In this document: piece after piece, positions 34,897 to 41,050 of the stretch
Layout: the number at the start of each line of letters is the position of its first letter
Position numbering within the stretch: the first letter of the stretch is position 1
NCBI GenBank assembly: GCA_022653735.1
Contig: JALCSU010000017.1
Coordinates: 1 to 41,050 of the forward strand
DNA from: Bacteroidales bacterium
Lineage (GTDB): Bacteria; Bacteroidota; Bacteroidia; Bacteroidales; UBA932
DNA length: 41,050 nt
Direction: 5' to 3'
Translations under genes and position numbers: made by a program
The notes under the pieces: model-generated
Databases searched by the model: none
Told to the model about the DNA's origin: nothing
The model's input: only the letters and a program-made list of their open reading frames with translations

Positions 34897-37800
34897 TTAG
34901 AATGTTATGTTAACGCCAAAATTGTACGTGGCAGGAATGGTGTAGTTAATGTTCGGCTGCTCTGGAATGATATCATATTTGGCAGCCTTGTAGATGTAGG
35001 CTATATTTCGCATCTGCATGTACAGACGAAATTTCTTGATCGGGAAAAACTTAGAGACTATTTTCTCAAAACTGTAACCCAACGTCAAATCCTGAATTTT
35101 AATGAAATCTCCTTTCATATAGCCATTTGCACCCATATAGTTGTCGTAACCCAAAGCCTGGTTAGCACTCTGATAGTCGTTTGTCGGATTTTCCGGTGTC
35201 CAATAATCAACATCAAGTACCCATCTCTGGCCGTCCATAACCATTTCGTTATATGGCGAAGGATGAATCAGATGCCCCCACCTAGAGTAAAGGTTAATAC
35301 CAAAATCTAAACATTTCCAAGTTATATTAGCCCCAAGAGAAGCTAGCCATTTGGGGCGAGTCTGACCAAGGATGATTTTATCATCAGCAGCACTGATTGC
35401 TCCATCATTATTCTGATCTTTGACCTTGATATCTCCTGGAACAGCACTATATTTTGCAGCATCTTCAGCCTCATCAAGTTGCCAAATACCAATTTTCTTA
35501 TAATCATACTGAACGCCCAAGGGATGACCTATAAACCATTTATTGTTAGGGAGATCTTCTCCGCTTATCAACTCTTTAATCTCCTCCCAACTTCTGGAAG
35601 CATTCAGCGTAAGTGATATATCAAGATCTTTTTTCCTAATAGGAGAGTAATTTAAATTGAATTCCAAGCCTTTTGTCTCAGTCTCTCCGATATTTTGCCA
35701 GATGTTTGTAAACCCTGTAAATGAAGGGATGGTTCTTTGCATCAGCACATCGCTTGTCTTTGTCTTATACACCTCAATATATCCATTCACTTTGCTCTGT
35801 AAAAACCCAAAGTCTATACCTAGATTTGTCGTCCTTGAGATTTCCCAGCCAAGGTCTGGGTTGGAGATTGAACTTGGGCTATAGACATAGAATTTATCCG
35901 AACTGCTTTCTCCAAAGAGGTAAGCTTGCTTTGACAGAGTCGACAGGGTTTGATAAGGTGAAATAGCCGTGTTTCCAACAGAACCGTAGGACACTCTTAA
36001 TTTAAGATTGTTTATCCAAGAAATACCTTTCATGAACGTTTCATCCTTTATGCTCCAACTCGCTCCGCCAGAAGGGAAGAAAGCCCATTTCTTTCCAGAG
36101 GCCAGTCTAGAGGAGCCATCTTCTCGGAATGCTACATTCAGGTAATAACGGTTCTTGTAGTTGTAACGAATACGCCCCAACACAGAAGCTAATGCCCAAT
36201 TCTGATAACTACTTGATATCTGAATATTGTCTGGTGCAGATGCAAGGTAGTTATAGGTTGTGGATTCCACAGGCTGGTTATCTCCCTGGGACTGTCCTTC
36301 ATCATATTTGTATTTCTGAAGTTCGCCCACGATATCTACGACTATATTATGTTCTCCGAAGGATCTGTCCAAACTGATAACGTGGTTTAGTGTCCACTGG
36401 TCTGAATTATTATAATACTTGCCAGCTTGGCTGTTCACCTTCTTGCCAAAATACGAGTCCTTAGAATAGAACCAACCTCTTTTTGTGTCAGAGAAGATGT
36501 AGCCCAAATTAGTGGTTATGCTTATGTGTTTTGCAATATTTATCTTTGAAGTGAAGTTTGCATTGACCACGTTGTTCTGAGTGTTGTTGATGTAGTTATT
36601 ATTGATATTGTTAGCAAGAGGGTTGTATCCTGAAGTATTTTTCGCATTTGGGAAATAGTTTAGTGACCCATCGTCGTTATAAGGCTTGCACAGAGGTGTC
36701 ATATAAAGGACTTCTATGTTTAATGGCTGGAATCCTCCGAGGTTGTTCCTTTTGAGACGAACTGTCGCGCCCAAAGTCCAGAAATCGGTGAGATCATGAT
36801 CAGCTGTCATTGTGATATTATAATTTTCAGAATCGTTGTTATGATAATAGCCCTCCTCCTTATCGTATTTGAATGAAATCATCAGTCTAGTTTTCTCTCC
36901 ACTATTGTTCACACTGACATGATAGCTTTGCGTCATGGAATTTTTATATAGGAGCTCCATCCAGTCTGTATAATTTCCTCTTCTGATGATTTCAAGTTCA
37001 GAAGCTTCAAAGACATCCTCGTCTGTGAAAGAATTGTTCCAACCGTAGGCCATGCGGTAACCGTCACGTCTAAATTGGACGAACTGTTCGCCCGTCATCA
37101 AATCCATCATGTGAGGTACGTTCATGCCAAGGTGAGCGTTAAAATTGACTTCTCTGCCTTGGGTTTTCTTGCCTCGTTTAGTCGTTACCAAGATTACGCC
37201 ATTCGCTCCCATGGATCCATAAATAGCGGTACTAGCAGCATCTTTGAGGACATCCACTGATTCAATATCATAAGTATTTATGCTTCCAAGGCTTCCCGGG
37301 ACACCATCAACTATGACCAGAGGGCTGTTTCCCGCATTGAGAGATCTGACGCCTCTTATATACATGTTTTGATTATCCCCTGGATACCTTGAAGATTGTA
37401 TGTCCAGACCGGCAACCTTTCCTTGCAGAATATCGACGACATTGCTTGTAGCAGCCTGGCTGATTGTCGATCCCTTTACAGTGGAGACTGCACTCACTAT
37501 GTCCCTTTTTCTCGAAGTACCATATCCGATGACAACAACTTCATCCAGATTTTCTCTGTCTTCAAGTAATATGACTTCGACATAAGAGCGATCAGCAACA
37601 GAAATAGTCTGTGAAACAAATCCTATCGAAGATACTGCCAACTTAGCGTTAGGATTAGTTACCATTTCAAAATTTCCGTCAACATCAGTCTGTGCCCCAT
37701 TGGTAGTGCCGACTTCAATAACACTGGCTCCAACCAAAGGCACTCCTTTAACGTCCAAGACCTTTCCTTTTAAACTTGAAGGTTCCACATGTGAGCCGCT

Positions 37801-38100
37801 ATCTGACCGTTTAACTACAATATTCTTTCCCTGAAATTCATAAGAGAGATCTTGTCCATCAAGAATTTGATTGATAGCATCTGTGACATTTGCAGCCTTA
37901 ATGTCTACTTTTCTGTTTGTATCAATGTCACCGGCAGAATAGACGAAAGAATAACCGCTTTTATTCTTCAGTTCATTCATTGCCTGCTTAACCGTTACAT
38001 TGCTCATATTCAATAACATATTCTGAGCAAAAGTACCTATGCTGAAGCATAGCATAGCAGTGACCAATAAGATTGGCCTCTTAGATAGAGAAAATTTCAT
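34897..38100 (-). CDS. SusC/RagA family TonB-dependent outer membrane transporter with STN domain (locus B)
   Basis: This 1067-residue outer membrane transporter has a signal peptide (about 1-25, ending GTFAQ). An STN domain spans about 27-98 (VTVKQAMNELKNKSGYSFVY). A carboxypeptidase-regulatory-like domain spans about 108-180 (LKGKVLDVKGVPLVGASVIE). The SusC signature DEVVVIGYGTSRKRDIVSAV is at about 186, then the plug (YIRGVRSLNAGNSPLVIVDG), then the barrel ending NFGVNITF. The STN domain predicts signalling to the FecR encoded upstream. It is separated from FecR by 87 bases and from SusD by 10. Confidence 0.95.
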   Translation of the reverse strand: MKFSLSKRPILLVTAMLCFSIGTFAQNMLLNMSNVTVKQAMNELKNKSGYSFVYSAGDIDTNRKVDIKAANVTDAINQILDGQDLSYEFQGKNIVVKRSDSGSHVEPSSLKGKVLDVKGVPLVGASVIEVGTTNGAQTDVDGNFEMVTNPNAKLAVSSIGFVSQTISVADRSYVEVILLEDRENLDEVVVIGYGTSRKRDIVSAVSTVKGSTISQAATSNVVDILQGKVAGLDIQSSRYPGDNQNMYIRGVRSLNAGNSPLVIVDGVPGSLGSINTYDIESVDVLKDAASTAIYGSMGANGVILVTTKRGKKTQGREVNFNAHLGMNVPHMMDLMTGEQFVQFRRDGYRMAYGWNNSFTDEDVFEASELEIIRRGNYTDWMELLYKNSMTQSYHVSVNNSGEKTRLMISFKYDKEEGYYHNNDSENYNITMTADHDLTDFWTLGATVRLKRNNLGGFQPLNIEVLYMTPLCKPYNDDGSLNYFPNAKNTSGYNPLANNINNNYINNTQNNVVNANFTSKINIAKHISITTNLGYIFSDTKRGWFYSKDSYFGKKVNSQAGKYYNNSDQWTLNHVISLDRSFGEHNIVVDIVGELQKYKYDEGQSQGDNQPVESTTYNYLASAPDNIQISSSYQNWALASVLGRIRYNYKNRYYLNVAFREDGSSRLASGKKWAFFPSGGASWSIKDETFMKGISWINNLKLRVSYGSVGNTAISPYQTLSTLSKQAYLFGESSSDKFYVYSPSSISNPDLGWEISRTTNLGIDFGFLQSKVNGYIEVYKTKTSDVLMQRTIPSFTGFTNIWQNIGETETKGLEFNLNYSPIRKKDLDISLTLNASRSWEEIKELISGEDLPNNKWFIGHPLGVQYDYKKIGIWQLDEAEDAAKYSAVPGDIKVKDQNNDGAISAADDKIILGQTRPKWLASLGANITWKCLDFGINLYSRWGHLIHPSPYNEMVMDGQRWVLDVDYWTPENPTNDYQSANQALGYDNYMGANGYMKGDFIKIQDLTLGYSFEKIVSKFFPIKKFRLYMQMRNIAYIYKAAKYDIIPEQPNINYTIPATYNFGVNITF

Positions 38101-38187
38101 ATTTCTGAATCTTAAATCAGGTTAATAGATTTATGTTATTATTTATATAGCTATTCCTTTTCTAATACATTAAAACCGAATAACTTA

Positions 38188-39219
38188 TCAGTAGATAAAA
38201 GCAGTTTCGTTTTCAATTTCATATTTAAATTTCCCAGTAGATGACAAAGCATGCAGCACTTCTTCTATGCTTTGGTCTGTGCTGATGAAATTACCATAGA
38301 ATCTAAGATTATTCAGACTGTCATTCCTGAGGACAATCTTGACTTTGTAGCTCCTTTCAAGAATTTTTATTATCTCTGGCAGAGTTTCCTCATCAAAGAA
38401 GATCACATCTTCCTTCCAAGATGCCGAATTTGAGGCGATTGAGGACTTCATGGTGAGCGTTCCGCTTTTCTTATCAAGAAAAGCCTGCTGATTAGGTGAC
38501 ATAACTATGTCATTGCTTTTAATGATAAGATTACTTAGCGCAACTTTCCCTTCAAGCAGGGATACTGATGCTTGCGAATCTTCGTTATAATCTCTGAAAT
38601 TAAATTTCGTACCTAAAACCCTGACATTGAGAGCTCCCGACCTCACTGAGAATGGCAAGCTTTCATTCATGGTCACTTCGAAATATCCTTCGCCATTAAT
38701 ATTCACGGATCTGTCTTCAACACCGAACCCTTGCGAATATGACATTTTAGTGCCTGCATTGAGCCATACCAAAGTGCCATCTGGCAAGTACAGTTTTGTT
38801 TTAGCGCCCAGTGGAGCCTCAACGGTTATGTCGGCAAAATTGGATTTAATATCCTCTCCTCCTCGCCAATATGCCATGAAAGCAATGATGCATGCAATCA
38901 CAGCAGCTACCGCGTATTTCCATAGCTTCGAATATATTGCCTTATTCGGCTTCCGATTGATTTTAGCATCTGCCTTGGCTCGATGCACCCTTTTTCTGAA
39001 TATTTCTTTAGCATGCTCTACATCATATTCATTATCATCGGCTGCTATTCTGGAAGAAAACCAGATTTCCTGCTGACGCAAGAATTCATCTTTATTCTGC
39101 TGCGATTCACCCACCCACGACTTCAGCTCGGCCAGGGATGAATCATCCAAGCCTTCTGAAAGATAAGTGATTATCAGTTCATCGATGTGAGTATGTGCGT
39201 TAGAGTTCATATTCGTCAT
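38188..39219 (-). CDS. FecR-family anti-sigma factor (locus B)
   Basis: This 343-residue protein has a cytoplasmic sigma-binding region (about 1-98, including IDELIITYLSEGLDDSSLAE). One membrane helix spans about 100-117 (WKYAVAAVIACIIAFMAYW). The periplasmic FecR domain follows (LYLPDGTLVWLNAGTKMSYS; RSGALNVRVLGTKFNFRDY), then a DUF4974-like end (FDEETLPEIIKILERSYKVK). The ATG at 39219 is used; an in-frame ATG at codon 4 is an alternative. It lies 40 bases after the sigma gene. It should restrain that sigma factor until the locus B SusC signals ligand binding. Confidence 0.92.
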   Translation of the reverse strand: MTNMNSNAHTHIDELIITYLSEGLDDSSLAELKSWVGESQQNKDEFLRQQEIWFSSRIAADDNEYDVEHAKEIFRKRVHRAKADAKINRKPNKAIYSKLWKYAVAAVIACIIAFMAYWRGGEDIKSNFADITVEAPLGAKTKLYLPDGTLVWLNAGTKMSYSQGFGVEDRSVNINGEGYFEVTMNESLPFSVRSGALNVRVLGTKFNFRDYNEDSQASVSLLEGKVALSNLIIKSNDIVMSPNQQAFLDKKSGTLTMKSSIASNSASWKEDVIFFDEETLPEIIKILERSYKVKIVLRNDSLNNLRFYGNFISTDQSIEEVLHALSSTGKFKYEIENETAFIY

Positions 39220-39259
39220 TATGACAGTTGAATTTTCAAAAAGGGTAGTCAGAATTTTA

Positions 39260-39838
39260 TTATTTTAACAGTCCTATGAGAACCATCAGCAGAAAGAGGT
39301 ATTTCTCAAGCCTTTTACGCAAGAAAGAGAATGCGTTTTTCATATGGTACTTCACAGTATTCAGAGATATCCCCATTTCCTGAGCTATTTCTTCATATTT
39401 TTTAGATTCAAAGCGACTCTTCATGAACACGCAACGGCACTCATCAGGCATCTGGCTTATTGCCGCCTTGATCTGTGAATCCAGTTCCTGTTCCAATAGA
39501 ATGCCAAGAGGATGATCTCCGGATATGAGAAAGCCATCCTCTTCAATCTCAGACATCAGCACTTTACGTTTCCCGTTCATTTCCAGATAATTAAGACATC
39601 TATTCCGTACCGACCTGGAAAGGTATGCCATGACGGACGTAGAGATGATTACAGAAGAATGGATTTCCCATAGGTGGAAGATAGCATCGCCGACGATTGA
39701 CTCAGCCGTAAAAACATCCCCGACGTATCCGTAAGCAATATGGCACAATGACACATAATGCTTATCATAGACCGTCTCGAATGCAGCACCATCTCCTTCA
39801 TTCAGGCGCTTGACTAAATCTTTTTCTTCTGCGTCCAT
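39260..39838 (-). CDS. ECF-type RNA polymerase sigma factor (locus B)
   Basis: From the ATG at 39838 this is a 192-residue sigma factor. Region 2 spans the first half (VKRLNEGDGAAFETVYDKHY then FTAESIVGDAIFHLWE). Region 4 includes QMPDECRCVFMKSRFESKKY then EEIAQEMGISLNTVKYHM. The longer frame begins with TTG at 39856, a weaker choice. The C-terminus is strongly hydrophobic (LFLLMVLIGLLK), as in the locus A sigma factor. It is the first gene of locus B, directing transcription of its own SusCD genes when released from FecR. Confidence 0.92.
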   Translation of the reverse strand: MDAEEKDLVKRLNEGDGAAFETVYDKHYVSLCHIAYGYVGDVFTAESIVGDAIFHLWEIHSSVIISTSVMAYLSRSVRNRCLNYLEMNGKRKVLMSEIEEDGFLISGDHPLGILLEQELDSQIKAAISQMPDECRCVFMKSRFESKKYEEIAQEMGISLNTVKYHMKNAFSFLRKRLEKYLFLLMVLIGLLK

Positions 39839-39878
39839 GGAAACCCGGAAGTGCAAAACTGATTATTCTTAGCATCTT

Positions 39879-39886
39879 CAAAGTTA
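39879..39886 (-). promoter_or_regulatory. -7 promoter element for the locus B sigma factor gene
   Basis: The minus strand reads TAACTTTG, an exact TAnnTTTG match. The predicted start is near 39872, giving a leader of about 34 bases to the ATG at 39838. No good -33 TTTG was seen at the expected spacing. Confidence 0.45.
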
Positions 39887-40093
39887 AAAAATATTCCTAA
39901 GACATAGAATGAATATGCCGAAACGGCCTATCGACTCCTCCTGAACGATCCTCTTTAATGCCAAGTGGTTATCTGTTCCCATGGGATAAGCGAACCTTGA
40001 GATGTTCTCAGAAGCTGATCCCCCTGCATAGACCACATTCAGATTGTCTGAAGAACTAACAACTACGAGCGTTCTATCATGACTCCCTAGGTT
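39884..40093 (-). pseudogene. Unidentified coding-like remnant between the locus B sigma gene and the SDR gene
   Basis: A 69-codon minus-strand frame is open here between in-frame stops but has no usable start codon of its own except a late internal ATG. Its translation looks protein-like (TLVVVSSSDNLNVVYAGGSA, SENISRFAYPMGTDNHLALK, RIVQEESIGRFGIFIL). I do not recognise the family. A nearby ATG at 40078-40080, with purine-rich bases before it, opens a different frame that stops after five codons. A -1 shift in that stretch would join it to the long frame. This looks like a decayed short gene or the tail of a lost one. Its stop codon lies inside the -7 box of the sigma gene promoter. Confidence 0.35.
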
Positions 40094-40131
40094 TTATGCA
40101 AATATAAAATTAACTTTAGATTTGCATAAAA
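40092..40131. repeat. Perfect 12-bp inverted repeat carrying opposed -7-like boxes
   Basis: TTTTATGCAAAT (40092-40103) and ATTTGCATAAAA (40120-40131) are perfect inverted copies with a 16-base spacer. Each arm completes a TAnnTTTG box: TAGATTTG on the plus strand (40117-40124) and TATATTTG on the minus strand (40106-40099). The arms are 28 bases apart centre to centre, close to whole helical turns, as expected for a pair of operator half-sites. A stem-loop is also possible, but there is no T-run. Confidence 0.5.
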
Positions 40132-40146
40132 ATTCCATAAAATCAT

Positions 40147-40187
40147 GACGTTCCTTGAACTTTTGCGAGGTAAGGAAATATCACGTC
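40147..40187 (-). terminator. Weak hairpin after the SDR gene
   Basis: GACGTTCCTT (40147-40156) can pair with AAGGAA (40172-40177) and CGTC (40184-40187) around a 6-base bulge. It overlaps the SDR stop codon. There is no T-run on the minus strand, so a terminator role is only a possibility. The whole stretch 39839-40185 holds this, the inverted repeat, the remnant frame and the sigma promoter; I see nothing else in it. Confidence 0.25.
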
Positions 40188-41025
40188 ACACTCCGCCGAA
40201 GGCGCTGTAGCCGCCGTCGACTGGAATGATTACGCCAGTGACGAATGAGGAGATGTCGCTGAGGAGGTAGAGCATCGTGCCTACGAGATCCTCAGGCTCA
40301 CCGAACTTATGGGTAGGTGTATTCGCAATTATCTTTTTCCCTCTTGGCTTAAGTTCTCCCGTAGCCTCATCGGTCAGCAGGAAACGGTTCTGCTTGGTAA
40401 GGAAAAATCCTGGCGCTATGGCATTGCAGCGAATGCCCATCTCCGCCACGTGCACGGCATACCACTGGGTGAAGTTGTTTATGGCTCCTTTCGCCGCAGA
40501 GTATGCTGGAATTTTCGTCAGAGGGCGGATGGAATTCATAGAGGAAATATTCAGCACATTCCCCTTCCCTGCCTCAAGCATATCCTTGGTAAAGACCATT
40601 GTGGCCAGCAGCGTCCCTTTGAAATTCAAGTCGAATACGAAATCGAAACCTGCCATATCCAGCCCATAGAAGGTATCTGCCAAATCATCATCTTTGGTCA
40701 TCTGTTCTACCTTGCAGGTTGCCTTCGGAGAGTTTCCACCTGCGCAGTTTATCAGAATGTCAACTTTCCCAAGTTTTGCGTGAATATCCTCCAAGGCTGC
40801 CTCCAGTTCTACCTTGTCCAGGGTGCTGGCAGAGATGCCCAAGCATTTGATGCCGAACTCATTGGATATGGCCTCACCTTTTTCAGGGTTATCTTTCGAG
40901 CGGCTGATGACGGCAAGATTAATCCCTGCTTCCGCCAGCCCGCGAGTGAGTGCAGTCCCGATGACGCCGAAACCTCCAGTGATGACGCAGTTGCGTCCTT
41001 TCAAATCGTCAAATGAATATCTCAT
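40186..41025 (-). CDS. SDR family oxidoreductase, D-mannonate (fructuronate) oxidoreductase-like
   Basis: This 279-residue short-chain dehydrogenase has the nucleotide loop TGGFGVIG (16-23), NCAGG at 93-97, catalytic serine in LNISSMNS (161-162) and Y175-xxx-K179 in YSAAKG. The C-terminal GVIIPVDGGYSAFGG is standard. The insert DTFYGLDMAGFDFVFDLNF and the segment APGFFLTKQNRFLL are familiar from SDR proteins annotated as D-mannonate oxidoreductase. That enzyme interconverts fructuronate and mannonate in glucuronate breakdown, using NAD(H) in the cytoplasm. The assignment rests on pattern memory; gluconate 5-dehydrogenase-type activity is the main alternative. Its upstream region is cut by the window edge 25 bases away. 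No uxuA or uxaC is visible. Confidence 0.82.
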   Translation of the reverse strand: MRYSFDDLKGRNCVITGGFGVIGTALTRGLAEAGINLAVISRSKDNPEKGEAISNEFGIKCLGISASTLDKVELEAALEDIHAKLGKVDILINCAGGNSPKATCKVEQMTKDDDLADTFYGLDMAGFDFVFDLNFKGTLLATMVFTKDMLEAGKGNVLNISSMNSIRPLTKIPAYSAAKGAINNFTQWYAVHVAEMGIRCNAIAPGFFLTKQNRFLLTDEATGELKPRGKKIIANTPTHKFGEPEDLVGTMLYLLSDISSFVTGVIIPVDGGYSAFGGV

Positions 41026-41050
41026 ATTCCTAAAAATTAAAAAGTCTTTT

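Noticed and set aside
1..41050. CRISPR arrays, tRNA/rRNA genes, insertion sequences or integrases
   Set aside because: None was recognised on reading either strand; no regularly spaced repeats and no transposase or integrase motifs were seen.

Overview
The window reads as chromosomal DNA of an anaerobic gut- or rumen-type member of the Bacteroidales (Bacteroidota). The evidence is two SusC/SusD pairs each led by an ECF sigma/FecR anti-sigma pair, promoters of the Bacteroidota -33 TTTG / -7 TAnnTTTG type, a yqgF-def-manB cluster, an M23 peptidase-dxr-rseP cluster, and ferredoxin-dependent 2-oxoacid oxidation. No tRNA, rRNA, CRISPR array, insertion sequence or integrase was found.

Bases 1-8954 are mostly housekeeping. 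The 3' end of nrdA is followed by a complete nrdB. The nrdB stop codon overlaps the start of an N-terminally truncated DUF1016/YhcG-type nuclease. On the minus strand, yqgF/ruvX, def, manB and a LysM-M23 peptidase form one operon. Diverging from it on the plus strand are a membrane-anchored M23 peptidase, dxr and rseP.

Bases 8968-14168 (minus strand) hold one transcription unit: butyrate-kinase family gene, branched-chain aminotransferase, small TPR protein, then the four subunits of a 2-oxoacid:ferredoxin oxidoreductase. Together they can turn branched-chain amino acids into 2-oxoacids, acyl-CoAs and finally acids plus ATP. The phosphotransacylase needed between acyl-CoA and kinase is not in the window.

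Bases 14376-20670 (minus strand) hold a glycan-degrading operon: GH29 fucosidase, GH2 lipoprotein with discoidin-like domains, and a serine-type sulfatase. It suggests attack on sulfated, fucosylated host-type glycans.

Bases 20792-39838 hold the most interesting part. After a GNAT acetyltransferase come two TonB/ECF-controlled uptake loci that point at each other. Locus A (plus): sigma, FecR, SusC, SusD, and two tandem exported FAD-dependent oxidoreductases. Locus B (minus): sigma, FecR, SusC, SusD, and a Tat-exported Gfo/Idh/MocA oxidoreductase. Neither contains a recognisable glycoside hydrolase or lyase; both end in exported redox enzymes and meet at a 115-bp intergenic region holding a minus-strand terminator. 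This suggests oxidative processing of the imported ligand outside the cytoplasm.

Bases 39839-41050 hold a gene-poor stretch with a coding-like remnant and a 12-bp inverted repeat, then an SDR oxidoreductase resembling D-mannonate (fructuronate) oxidoreductases.
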